From Tigriopus japonicus (taxonomy: Eukaryota > Arthropoda > Copepoda > Harpacticoida > Harpacticidae): DNA of 64,000 nucleotides. Positions 22,163-33,809 of this stretch are shown piece by piece (position 1 is the first letter of the stretch; every line of letters begins with the position of its first letter). The stretch is taken from positions 393,116-457,115 of the forward strand of contig JAAGOF010000109.1 of the NCBI GenBank assembly GCA_010645155.1. Reading direction: 5' to 3'. The translations under genes were made by a program, and so were the position numbers. The notes under the pieces are model-generated. The model made no database searches and had not been told where the DNA came from. It worked only from the letters and a program-made list of their open reading frames with translations.

Positions 22163-22460
22163 TAGTGATGGGTTTCGAACCGGGAGTGCTGCCATTTTTT
22201 ACTCGGAAGTTCATCATTGTTGATTAGGGCAGGTTGTATTGAACGTTTTCAAAAAGACCTAAACAGGGACCAATTTGGCAACACTCGAACTAGTTCGATT
22301 TCGAGTTCCATCAGTAGCTATACTTTTGGATTTCGAGTTGGCAGTGCTGCCATATTTTATGACGTCTCTAGTTGAGAAGATTAGTTGGGGGTCAACTTTT
22401 TGACCTTAAAATCCAAAGTGGCAAAACTCGGCCAAAAATCCAACTCGAAACCCATCAGTA
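22163..22460. mobile_element. 298-bp hAT MITE (TAGTGATGGG family)
   Basis: The ends TAGTGATGGGTTTCGAACCG and (inward) TACTGATGGGTTTCGAGTTG are inverted repeats. A perfect 8-bp duplication, GTTCATAA, flanks the element at 22155-22162 and 22461-22468. It has no coding capacity. A related copy in the opposite orientation lies near 63510-63660. Confidence 0.92.
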
Positions 22461-22719
22461 GTTCATAATGGCTTACAGGATTGCCAACAAACAAATGACT
22501 TGGACGCCACATCGTTCTTTATTCCGGCCACTCACTTGGCCAGCATTCCTGCCAACTGTCACAAACGTGTTCAAATCTGGCAAGTCTGTTTGCCATTCTT
22601 CCAGTAGTTTTTCATCAATTACAGCAATTTCTAGTGACGTCATCATTTTTGGCGGAAAAAGAGTTTGGAAGACCTGTGTTTCTGATGAGCGTTTTGAGGT
22701 AACTAAAACGAAAGTTTAG

Positions 22720-22955
22720 GCCTGCTGATTGCAACAATGCCTTTCTTATCTGCACAAATTGAAGTTAAAATAGCAATTCTTGACATTGTTTTTGCAAAAA
22801 TTTATGTTTTGCTGCTTTTATCTAAAATTTCGCTACAAAAGTTGAGAGGGTTCTTCCGAACTTTGAAATTAGGAATGCCCGACTTTGAATAACAAGATGG
22901 CCAGAGGAGATCGGTTCCTGGGGCAAATAGACCTAAAACAAATAATTACTTTGCA
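22720..22955. repeat. Dispersed repeat, second copy at 44500-44745
   Basis: GAATGCCCGACTTTGAATAA and the flanking ~200 bp (TGCAACA...TTGAAGTT..ATARCAATTCTTGA..) recur in the same orientation at 44510-44745. Both copies are diverged. A possible continuation at 25085-25158 resembles 44745-44825 (GGTTTCGGTTRAGA..CATCACTA), suggesting one hAT-like family interrupted here by later insertions. Confidence 0.65.
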
Positions 22956-23097
22956 ATACTTCTCAACATACATTCACTATGCCATTGCCCATAAATGCAA
23001 CATTTTCGAAAATCTGACCCTTGAAAACTGAGATTTTTTTTGGCAAGCCTTCACTGCTAACGGCAACAGGTCCGTAAAATAATACGGTTATCGCTCT

Positions 23098-23371
23098 CCA
23101 TGGATGAGTGTATTCGAACGAATTCAGCTGGGCATTCTGGGGCCAAAATGGCTAGGGATGCGTTGGAGTCAAGACTCACCCTTCATAAAATAGAATCAAA
23201 ATTCGTAAGCCCGACTCGTTTTCTTCATTTTAACAATCAATTCAAAAAAGAATTTTTTCCTCACGTGGCAAACTAAAAATATGGAATGTCCGAACGTAGT
23301 TTTGACCCATCCCTAGTCATTTTGGCCCCAGAATCCACAGCTGAATTTGTTCGATTACACTCATCTAATGG
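23098..23371. mobile_element. 274-bp MITE with ~60-bp inverted ends
   Basis: ATGAGTGTATTCGAACGAAT and CATTCTGGGGCCAAAATGGC at the left are mirrored at 23313-23371. It is a short, non-coding palindromic element. The target duplication was not resolved. Confidence 0.8.
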
Positions 23372-23599
23372 ATGAGTCATAAACAAAGTCGAATGGAGGC
23401 TCTTTGCATGTGCCAGTTTTCCAGCAAGAAGAGAGACAGACTCCTTCCTAATGAAAAGCCCTCTCCAAACGGGGGGGGGGGCAAGGCTTGACAGTTAGGC
23501 ATTTGGAAGAACAGTTATGATAATTCTAGCCAGTTAAGCATCCCTCTTCAAGCAGCTGTGTCCTTGAAATACTTACCAGTTGGGCCTTCGATTTTGAAG

Positions 23600-24720
23600 T
23601 AAGAAAATTGGCAATCCTGTAAGCCATTATAAACGTGACAATTTGAAATAAAAAAATGGCGGAATTGAGCATGTTTTTTGAAAAAGCAACGATTGAAGTG
23701 AATGTGCATCATTAATATAGAGGTTTTTGCGGTAATATGCGACTTGAGCTGCCCCAAATTTTGAAGACGTCGTGTTGAGAGCAGGGTTGCCAGATAATTG
23801 ATTGGCAACTATAGCCAGATGTGCCACATCATTTGGTTAAAACGCAATTTCAATTGATGTATTAAAAGGAAAAGGAAATGATATTGAGTTTATAGAATTT
23901 TACCCATAATTCTTTTCCTTGCAAAGGAACTTTGCAATATCAGATAAGAGTCCCACTTAAACTCTTGTTATATAGCGTAGTGTTGCGCCGCCCTTTTCTT
24001 GTGATTCTGTTCTTTCCTGTTCTGCGCTCGATCAAATATTTCAAACGGTCAGTTGCTCCGCAACAAACGGTCGAGAATGAGATGCGATCGTAGAATTTTA
24101 GTGAAGCAATGAGACACCAGAGGCCACGACGGTGCTACGGAGCAAAAAACAGGCCCAGCTGATGTTTACTGAGCTTCCCTTATTGCAAACTTACGTGTTT
24201 TATGTGTATACAATTCGTAATATGTAGTCCTTTAACGAACAGCTGACAAGCAGGTCATAGCACAACGACTGGGAGGTCATTGTAAATAAGAATAAGAGGT
24301 GTAAAACAACTCCCAGAATATAATGCCGATACAAATTTTCGAACATACCAATGTAAACAGGACATATAAGGAAAGGAATTGTGTGTCACAAAGCTGAGAG
24401 GATGTACATATTTTCTGTTACATTTCTTGTGATTAAAGGACTGTATGAGATAACTAATGTGCTTGCAGACCAAAGCCAAAATGGTGGCATTATGTTTTTC
24501 TTTGGGTACTGGTATCCAAACAAAGATTTCAAAAAAATAATATGTAGACATTAAAAGTGCATGCACAGAATCTACTGATTCAGGTCCTCCTTCAAAATTA
24601 CTTCTCAATTTTGGTGGCACATCTGGGAGTAAGGGCCGTCACATGTCTGGCAACACTGCTGTCCACAAGACGTGTTCAAATTTGGAGCAGCTCAAGTCAC
24701 ATATTACCGTTTTTGCTACT
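23600..24720. mobile_element. Palindromic element, arms ~75 bp, around ~840 bp
   Basis: GCGGTAATATGCGACTTGAG at about 23728 onward, continuing through GCTGCCCCAAATTTTGAAGA to CAGGGTTGCCAGATA, is mirrored by 24720 back to about 24645. Inside the arms are hAT-like words (CAGGGTTGCCAG at 23785, CAGTGTTGCCAG inverted at about 24660). Arm 23600-23735 is also an inverted copy of 19470-19577. The minus-strand frame 24255-24620 within it starts at a non-ATG codon and shows no domain. Confidence 0.6.
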
Positions 24721-25275
24721 AGTGTTTTCCTGAAACACCTATGCATCTTTCATTGTTTGTATAATACTGGCCAAAGAGGCTCAAGATTGTCAAAATCAGA
24801 GAATCACCTCACATGAGGCCATTTCCAAAACGGTAATTCGAGTATTTCAATTGCTTACACATAAAATACCCTTTCAAAATTCATTGAAAAGCTACATTGG
24901 CATTACCTTCTAACAAATTTAAGCGAGAAAATGTTAGTTTAAGGTAAAATCCATAAAAAATATTCCCTTTTAAGTTATGATATATCTTTTAAAGCCTAGG
25001 ATGAATTTGTCGTCTGCAATGAAATTGTAGCCGATTACTCAATATCAAATAACACAATAGGTTGAATTTTTAAGTAAATTTTGTATACAGGTACAATTTC
25101 GTAGTCAACTGGTTTCGAGTTCAGTTTCGGTTGAGAACCCTTTTGGTCCATCACTAATTTTCGTCGTTCTAATTTTTAACTTTGATCAAATAATATGCAT
25201 ACATCTTAAGGATTAGTATCCACCCATTATACTTATGTTCATCCTTTATTTCAAGTCTCACATAATCATTTAATC

Positions 25276-26095
25276 ATGCACACCTTAAAGCACATCAAAT
25301 TTGCGGACGATACAAAGGTTTTTTGCAACATCTCCAATACATACGACGAGCCAAAATTACAAGAACAGTTAGACCCATTTGTTGTCTGGTCGGAGACAAA
25401 CGACATGCAATTTAATCCTGGAAAGAGCTACGTGCTTCGAGTCGGACGACTTGAGCCGCATGTAACGTATAATATGAATGGCATACCGCTAGAATGGATG
25501 AATATGCAAAAGGACTTGAGGGTGGTATTGGATCCTGGTCTCAAATTCAGCCTTCATTGCACTAAAATCGCCGCAAAAGCAAATTCGACTTTGAGGTTCC
25601 TCAATCGTAACGTTGCGACGCGGTCATCTAAAACCTTGACAAAGCTCTACCAGGACTATGTGAGGCCTATCTGCCTCCCAAGTGTGGTCACCGCGGCTGA
25701 AAAAAGACGTTGAGTTAATCGAAAATGTTCAGAGGTGGTTCATTTGAATGATAACCTCAATACGAAGGCAACCATATCCTGACCGTCTACGACTACTCAG
25801 CCTAGAGATTTGGGCAGCCCGCCGAGACAGGGCGGACCTTCATCTCGTATACAAGATTATACATGGGTTAGTTGATGCTTGTGAAAGTGAATTTATACTG
25901 AAAAGTTTAGTAATGAAAAACATTACAAGAGGGTCCTTAAATAATGAACTTTATATTGCACCATTTAAGACAGAAGCCAGAAAAGCAAGTTTCTGCATAC
26001 GTGGAGCTAATCTCTGGAACGCAATTCTTGCAGGCGTACGGAACTTACCAACACTTAATCACTTCAAGCGGGCATTATTGTCCTTGAACAATTAA
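25276..26095 (+). pseudogene. Non-LTR retrotransposon RT, C-terminal half (family B)
   Basis: 5'-truncated just before the RT catalytic box (HIKFADDTKVFCNI, FADD). It continues with MNGIPLEWMNMQKDLRVVLD and KTLTKLYQDYVRPI; then in another frame SVWSPRLKKDVELIENVQRWF; and after a stop, RLRLLSLEIWAARRDRADLHLVYKI, ending at a stop at 26095. At least one frameshift (about 25670) and one in-frame stop (25745) disable it. The arrangement is typical of CR1/Jockey-like LINEs. It is clearly different in sequence from family A. Confidence 0.9.
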
Positions 26096-27058
26096 AAAAT
26101 GATATTGGCCACTCTCTTTCATCCATTGTATTGTGTTATGTTCCATTATCCTATTCTCGGTCCTCGTTGCATGTTGTGTTAATCCATTTCATTCAATTTC
26201 CATTCCCGTTGTATTATCATTAGAGCGGCCGAAAATATTTAATTTTGAAGCCCAAATATTTGAATAATGTTTAAGAAAAAAACATCAAAATATTTAAAAA
26301 ATATTTAAATCACAACCAAATATTTAAAAATATTTAAATTTGTGAAGAGTTTTGGTCAATAAATTGGCATTTCTGAAAATTTTGATTAAAAAATCCAAAT
26401 ATTTGATGAAAAATTGGAAATGGCAGAAATATAAATTACAAATCTTTCGTGCAAAACAATCATATTATGCAATTAAAATTGGTTATTCTAGACAGTCCCT
26501 ATTTTTACCTCACATTTAATTAATATTTTACTGCCTAAGGTTTGGTTGAATATTCAAACCAGAGTTTCCATATATATTTTTTTCTTGTTGGAGTTACGGT
26601 TTTCTGTTTTAGCTTAAAGTAATTTTCGAGACCAAGCTGACCGAAATATTTATTTATCACGCATATTTTTGATTTGAATTTGCCTATTCCCCTCAAAAAG
26701 AGTCGAAAAAAATTGAAGATTTTGACAATGTAGTCTTTGGAAAGGTCAGATTTTTTTGTCAAAATTTCAAAAGATTTACAAAAATTATGGAGATTCTTGA
26801 AATATTGCAATGAAAAAAGAGAATTTTCCTTTAATTTCGGAAGAAAAAGCCCAAATATTTAAAAACTGCTAAAAAACGCAAAATATTTAAATTAAATATT
26901 TTATATTTAATTAAATATTTTCGGCCGCTCTAATTATCATATTATATTCTTATTTCATCCCCATAACCATTCTATAGATGAACTTACCAATACTCTAATA
27001 ATATGCCCCAGGGTGTTACAAAGAGGGAAACACAATAAAACAAACAAACAATAAAACA
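26096..27058 (+). mobile_element. 3' UTR and tail of the family B retrotransposon
   Basis: The non-coding sequence after the RT stop is interrupted by a hAT MITE (26221-26932) and resumes to about 27058, where it ends in ACAATAAAACAAACAAACAATAAAAC-type simple sequence, a plausible 3' tail. The boundary is inferred from that tail. Confidence 0.55.
26221..26932. mobile_element. 712-bp hAT MITE inserted in the retrotransposon 3' UTR
   Basis: The ends TAGAGCGGCCGAAAATATTT are present as perfect inverted repeats. A perfect 8-bp duplication, ATTATCAT, lies at 26213-26220 and 26933-26940. The interior is extremely AT-rich with many AAATATTT words and no transposase. The minus-strand frame 26535-26810 is incidental. 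The terminal bases TAGAGCG are shared with the foldback element at 27120, suggesting a common hAT transposase type. Confidence 0.95.
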
Positions 27059-27119
27059 TCAAAGTTTGTGGCCAATGGGGTGTTTTTGGCGATGTTGATT
27101 TTTCGGATAAAGTCGCCAC

Positions 27120-28396
27120 TAGAGCGCTATAATAAAAGAGTACGCGCATGTGCCATTTTGGTCCCAAGACGTCGGTTCCATTGTACTGTGGTTCTTGGGT
27201 TCGACCTGTTTGAGGCAACTTTACCTATGTACTATTTACTATCAAATTGACGCTCTTGATCTCAGCTTACCTTTGAAAGCATAATGTTTGTCCTTTTTAG
27301 CCTTTGAAGGCCAAGACTGGCCAAAAACATTGGTGCAGGAAGATAACCTTCTCGTTCTCCTTAAACCTCGATGCGCGTTCAAGCCCAGTGCTGCTGTGAA
27401 TTGACTCGGTAATGTCAGCTCTTGAAGAATCTCGTCGCTGATTTGCCTTGACTTTCTTACATTTTAGGAAAACTAATTCTAACTAGATACGAAATTGATT
27501 GGTGAATATTTAGAACGTCAATTGAAGCCATTAGAGCGTTTTCCTTGTGCACATTATTGCATTGTCATATGAAATGACTTTTTTGTTGAACAATTATATG
27601 GCAGCCCTGTTGACGTTGCGCATTCGTAGCAGTCGTCAGGTTGACAGTGCTACAGACTGTTATGCTTAACTTTGTAAAAAGTTTTGATATTTTGTACTCA
27701 TAATATATACTAAAAAGCTTCTTTAGTTTCATGTAATAATTAGTGACAAAGTCAAAAATTAAAAGGTGAATTGCAAAAACTTTTTTAAATAGCTTCTGTC
27801 ACGTCATATACATTATGAGTACAAAATATCAAAACTTTTTACAAAGTTAAGCATAACAGTCTGTAGCACTGTCAACCTGACGACTGCTACGAATGCGCAA
27901 CGTCAACAGGGCTGCCATATAATTGTTCAACAAAAAAGTCATTTCATATGACAATGCAATAATGTGCACAAGGAAAACGCTCTAATGGCTTCAATTGACG
28001 TTCTAAATATTCACCAATCAATTTCGTATCTAGTTAGAATTAGTTTTCCTAAAATGTAAGAAAGTCAAGGCAAATCAGCGACGAGATTCTTCAAGAGCTG
28101 ACATTACCGAGTCAATTCACAGCAGCACTGGGCTTGAACGCGCATCGAGGTTTAAGGAGAACGAGAAGGTTATCTTCCGGCACTCATGTTTTTGGCCCGT
28201 CTTGACCTTCAAAGGCTAAAAAGGACAAACATTATGCTTTCAAAGGTAAGCTGAGATCAAGAGCGTCAATTTGATAGTAAATAGTACATAGGTAAAGTTG
28301 CCTCAAACAGGTCGAACCCAAGAACCACAGTACAATGGAACCGACGTCTTGGGACCAAAGTGGCACATGCGCGTACTCTTTTATTATAGCGCTCTA
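27120..28396. mobile_element. Large foldback element, two ~590-bp arms, hAT-like ends
   Basis: 27120-27709 and 27807-28396 are near-identical inverted copies separated by a ~97-bp AT-rich spacer. They differ at only a few positions (for example around 27312-27345). The ends are TAGAGCGCTATAATAAAAG. The flanking 8-mer GTCGCCAC is present at 27112-27119 and 28397-28404, a perfect target duplication. Because the terminal T/A can be counted either way, the duplication could also be read as 10 bp. No coding capacity. A second copy runs off the start of the window (1-125). Confidence 0.95.
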
Positions 28397-28404
28397 GTCG
28401 CCAC

Positions 28405-30580
28405 TAGTTGATTAGGTGAATCAATTACAGAAAGCCGAGTTAATTTGAAACCAATGCAAAACCCACCACAACGAAGCAATTTTACTCAAATTTCCCATCC
28501 CATATGATTTTTTGCCTTTTGTGATTGTTGAAATAGACCAATATTGACATAGTTGTGCAAAAAACAAAAGGTTTAAGAAATTTTCAAGGTTTTGCCATCT
28601 CCTTTGGCTTTTAGTAGTAAAATTCCCTGTCAAAAGGTTGCGAGATTTCTCAAAACACGAACATCGGTAGGGATGCCTTATAAGCGCAATCTTGTGCTTC
28701 TGAGATTTTTTACCAGGTAGTTTCAAGCCAACACTGCCAAAATGCCAAAAGCTATGGGCAACACTGCCAATTACAGGCCGTCACTGCCTTTTTGTAAGTC
28801 CCTTACTGCCATATTCTGCCACTTTTTAGCAAAAATTTCTCGTGTTTTTAATCATTTCATGTAATTTTAGGTCGAAAATTTTCGATCTCTATTTTTGGGC
28901 CCAAATTTTTCATCTCGCTTTTTGGGTCGAATTTTTTTTGGCTGCACTGCCACTTTCTACCATACGAAGAAGTTTAACAAAGGTTACAAAATTCGCCACT
29001 AGATGTAGACAAAACTTCAGATTACAGAGCAATGCTCAACTTGTTGCCAAAATAGCAACTTCCATCTTAAAGTTGGTTTCTCTTCATATTTCGAGTCTTT
29101 TACAAGTACAAACGTGCGGGAACACTTGAAATGTGCGACCAGGCAAATTGCAACCATGTATTTGACAAAAGTTTTTTGGTTTAATTGCAGCTCCTGCTAG
29201 AAAAATACTAGAATTCGGGAGTCAAATGCTTTACCAAATATTGGACAGCAAAATATTAAAAAAAAAATCACTTCATTCAAGGACTCTCGAGAAGAACTTT
29301 TTCATTTCTTAGTGTTAGGTTTTGAAAGCAACCTTTTTATAGCCTACGAGGGTAAGTCAAAAAAGTTGTCAAACAATGGCATATTTTTTAACTGAACAGA
29401 GATTTACAATTTTTTTCCAGTTGAAGCCTGTCCTTTGAGGTCCCTTGATAACTTGCACCTGTCTTATTAGTCTTTGTCAGGTCAATTTCGAGAGATTTTG
29501 CATCTCAAAATAGCCATTCAAATAGCAAATTTTTATTTTATTTTCAACCCTTCAAATGGCAAATTTGAAGATCATGCTAACATCACATGTTTGATTGAAC
29601 AAAATTGAGAAAAAATCAATAGGAAACTATCCTACATCCTCCTTTTAGTCCAAACATTACTCAATCAGACTTCTTTTGTTTCCAAAATTCAGAGAACACC
29701 ATAAAGGTACTTAGTTTGCGTTTTTAGATGATGCAAAAAGTAAGTGATTCCATGGTGTCAAAGGCAGCCCCCATAATTCTACCAGGAAGGCATTAATATA
29801 TCTAAAATATGTTTATAAAAACCTGAAGCTTATGTAAAAAAATAAAGGAAATGAGTTTAAAAATGCAGACATTATGACATTTGGTTGATATCTTTCTGAC
29901 TCACCCTTGTATATTAACGTCATTGCAAACTCTTCATTTAAAATTTGGAATTTCATGAAAATTTGAAAAAATACCAAAATATGTTCCAACATTCTTTCAG
30001 CCTTAATATCTTAAATTTGGATGCGTTTAAACTATCCTCTTATTTATTTTGATGTTATTTCCTTAACTGTCATTTAACTATTTGACCTTCAAAATCAAAT
30101 AATTTTGGCTGCTCTACTGATAACCTGCACAGCTTCCTGGTGTTTAATTTGGTGTTCCCCAGATAACATCTGACATCAAAACGTGCCATTTCATCGCCCT
30201 TCCCCAATCTATCACTTTGCTGATCTATGGATGGGGCAAAAGATAAATTTTGGTAAAAATATAGCCACAAAAAGTATTTTTTTTCAACTATGAAAAAATT
30301 GCCTTGTTTCCAAACTTTGTTTTTAACACATAAACTAATTTTCAATGGAAAAAGCAATTTTCCCGCAGTTCTCTAAAATGTTCCAGATTTTTATAAATTT
30401 GGACAAACATTGGAGATTTTTGTTGTTGTTTTGTAAAATGTAACTTACAACTATCATTCATACAATTTGGCATATATTTCTAAGCCACTGTATGTAGGAC
30501 GACTGACTGCTTACAGGGCAAAACATTACAATAAATTGGTTTGTGATCAACTCCCAGGAGGCCACTGTTTTACCCACGGT
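28405..30580. other. Intergenic, no gene recognised
   Basis: AT-rich, with short frames only. 28726-28830 is rich in ACTGCCA words (AACACTGCCAAAATGCC, GGGCAACACTGCCAATTACA), resembling subterminal motifs of the hAT-like elements, but no element ends could be fixed. Confidence 0.4.
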
Positions 30581-30584
30581 GACA

Positions 30585-30930
30585 GGACAACTCGACCCAG
30601 TGGACAACTCGACCCAGGACAACTCGACCCAACGAACAACTCGACGCAGGGGACAAGTCGACCCAACGGACAACCCGACCCAGGACAACTCGACCCAGCG
30701 GACAACTCGACCCAGCAGACAACTTGACCCAGCAGACAACTCGACCCAGCAGACAACTCGACCCAATGGACAACTCGACCCAGCAGACAACTCGACCTAG
30801 CAGACAACTCGACCCAGCGGACAACTCGACCCAGCGGACAACTCGACCCAGCAGACAACTCAACCCAGCAAACAACTTGACCCAGTGGACAACTCAACCC
30901 AGCACAAACTCGACTCAGTGGACAACTTCA
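30585..30930. repeat. 17-bp minisatellite, array 1
   Basis: About twenty tandem copies of GGACAACTCGACCCAGC, with variants in the last three bases and a few 14-bp units. The unit has no stop codon and its length is not a multiple of three, so every frame stays open. The Thr/Arg/Gln-rich frames here are artefacts of the repeat. Confidence 0.95.
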
Positions 30931-31204
30931 AAAAGGCACAAAACAGAACCAAACAATCAATTGAACTTCTAATAATCAAAATAACATGGCAGATTCCCAT
31001 TTTTCAGAAAATCTATAAAATATTGAAAACTTCTTTTTTTATAAAAATATTTTTCATAATTTTACTGATTTTTCCCACTGCCAAAGGCATATTGTTCCTT
31101 CCTAAAATTTGATTTTTTGAATTAAAGTGAATATTTTGAACCACTAGTTTGAATTTTGTGCTTTTTCAGATTACCACAAGCTCGACTTTGTAGTGGCTTT
31201 AGTT

Positions 31205-31430
31205 GTTTCCAGGGTCGAGTTGTTCATTAGGTTAAGTTGTCCACTGGGTCAAGTTATCTGCTTGGCTGAGTTATTTGCTGGTTCGAGTTATTCGCTGGGT
31301 CGAGTTGTCCGCTGGGTTGAGTTGTCCGCTGGGTCGAGTTGTCCGCTGGGTCGAGTTGTCCACTGGGTTGAGTTGTCCGTTGGGTCGAGTTGTCCTGGGT
31401 CGAATTGCCCGCTGGGTTGAGTTGTCGTGG
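31205..31430. repeat. 17-bp minisatellite, array 2, inverted relative to array 1
   Basis: About thirteen copies of the complement unit (GTCGAGTTGTCCGCTGG) run opposite to array 1, with ~270 bp of AT-rich DNA between the two. More variant units lie at the inner edge and cleaner ones outside. Together the two arrays form a tandem-repeat-armed inverted repeat. Confidence 0.95.
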
Positions 31431-33500
31431 AACCTTTGCCCACAGATATTATAGATGTGACATACTGGGCCAGCCCCTCCTTTCGTTTTGTAGGCCTCTT
31501 TTAAAGTTGACTTGGACTGCTCTGTTGCAATCAACCATCAACGAGCTCTCTTAACTCACTTAACTCGTCTCAACTCCCCTTGTCACTGGGAGTTAACTAG
31601 TGATGGGAACAATCCAATCACCAATCATTTTCACAACAGGTTGCCCAAGTAGGTTTGCCAATAAGCCCTCAGACTCTAGCATTTTTCAGTTGAATGCAAT
31701 GAGGAACAAAGTTTTCTTCTGAAGTCGAGTGCAAACGGCACCCCTTGCTTTGTTCGACTTTGGATCAGGGGCGCTCTGCAGAGGCATAGATTTCTTTACA
31801 ATGGATGGTGGACGACCGCTTGGTTGGTTGGAAAAACAATACAATAAACCGGTGTGTGATGAATTCCCAGGAGACTGTTCAATGCACTAATTTACCAAAC
31901 AAGCGGTCGGTCGTACGACATCCAGTGGTCAAGATATCTATGGCAGAGAGAACTTGCCTCTTTATTTTGCAAGATGGGGCACTGTGTAAGAGGTGATGGC
32001 AAACCTAACGCTAGCAACCTCGCGAAAAGATTGAAATATTGGATTTTTTCCATCAGTAGAGTTAACTTGTTTCTGGTCATAGTGAAATTGGACACACTCT
32101 CAGGATTGTTCACTCCAGTCTTTGAAAAAAGGGTTGATCATGAAAATCATTTGCAATTTGTCTAGCCCTGACTCAAATCACATTAGTGGATGATCACTTC
32201 TTATGTGTTCTGTATAAAAAATGGAGGGCAAAAATTCAAAACAACACTTCCAGATGCTATGAACCTTATCTTATTTTTTGGCGAGAAGACACGACAGGGT
32301 GTTGCTTTAACCAACACTGTATGGTACATCAATGTTCCTCGGAAAATTTGGACTGATTCATGCAGTCATTTTTCAGCTATTGTCCCCCCAAAAAACTGTG
32401 CTCTTCTTTAGAAGTACCTAGCCATATCATGCCGATTTGATTCAATAACCATCGTGTTCGCTTTTAAGGCTTTCACCCAACCTTTTATTTAGAGCAATGT
32501 TTTTACGGCTACTGTCTCCGGTCATTGATTCCAAAATTTGGTTCGCTTGACGTGGCTGGAAGACATGCTCGTGGTTTTTGCTGTATGGTATTAGTCTTCA
32601 CCTGGAGAGGAACTTGACGACGGTCGTGGCGACAAAATCATGGCGTGTACCAGACAAGAAAGGGAAAGAATTTATGCTCGCTCTCCAGTGTTTCAGCCAT
32701 CACGACCTCGGGCATGAGGCCCTGCAGTGATGCCATTCTTTTATTGAGAAGGCACACAATACATGAAATGGTAAGACTAATCATTGGGAACACCGTTAAT
32801 GGGCAGTTTATCGAGTCAAATTTTATTCAGTTCTCCTTTTTCGTGAGGTTTCCAGTTTCTTAGACGTTTAACAAAGTAACAAATTGAATTTGGTTCTAAA
32901 CTTGGAAACAAAGTTAGGATTAGAAATGGTTTGTTCCATAAGATCTGAATGACAAGGAAAGGCACAAGAAGGGTTGTCGGACACTGATTGTTTTCAAATT
33001 GATCCCACGAGTAAGGCCGGGAAAAGGCGCACCATCGGCAAGTCCGAACTTGGAAATGAATGCTAATCAACTCCGGACTCAATTGGCGCGCTTTTACCAG
33101 TCTCAATTCAAGGAACGCCCAACCCAGGGAACGAGGTAGCCTTCAAAGTTAGGATGGCTTTCCAGACGGCTTTCTAACGTCCAATTTACTGGCCGTCTTG
33201 TGTTCCACAATGATGGGCTGAGAAATTCATTCTAATTCAGGGCTGGATGGGCAGACAAAGATCAAGGATGTTCCCACACCCATTGAGCGATCCGAGTCGG
33301 GCTCGCTTGCCTTTGGCCATTGATGTTCCATGGTTAAGAAACAACACTTTGCTCTTTCATTCTCATTCTTACTCGAGTATTGCCACCCATACGTATACTC
33401 TTGGGCAGCTTCCTTGAAAGCAGAGGGAAGGAAAAGAGAGTTTCAGGCCGGTAAAAGTTCCTGGAGCCTGGTCTGATGGACCGCAGTTCCAAGTTCATAC
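31431..33500. other. Intergenic; dispersed repeat near 31845-31885
   Basis: ACAATAAACCGGTGTGTGAT and the following bases through CCCAGGAG resemble 30523-30570, left of the first minisatellite array, so the arrays sit between two copies of a short direct repeat. TAGTGATGGG at about 31598 looks like a hAT end, but its partner was not found. No gene is seen. Confidence 0.45.
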
Positions 33501-33809
33501 ATTCCTGCTAAGTCTAGGAACCGCATTCAACATGACAGTCGAGACTTTGGACGGCCGTACCGACGCTAACTGGCCATCTTTCCCCCGGTCTTTCTGGCCC
33601 TGGCCCTATCTATTCCGTTCCTTCGACATGGAGGAATAGTGTCCATGTGTCTCTTATTGCAACTCTCCGTCATTTGTATGTTTCGAACCATGCCCAAAAA
33701 GAGAGCTCCAGTGCCCTCTCCCTCCAATACTCTGGCCTGGCTGAGGACGCTAGGGCCGGCTACCAATAGTCGAGAAGGACGGAGCGGGATCAGGGCCACG
33801 TCGTCCTCG

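Noticed and set aside
24255..24620. 121-codon minus-strand frame
   Set aside because: It starts at GTG, lies inside a palindromic element, and has no domain.
30458..30972. Several long overlapping frames on both strands (Cys/Trp/Val/Leu-rich and Thr/Arg/Gln-rich)
   Set aside because: They are translations of the 17-bp minisatellite, whose unit lacks stop codons in any frame. All six frames are open together, which real genes do not do.
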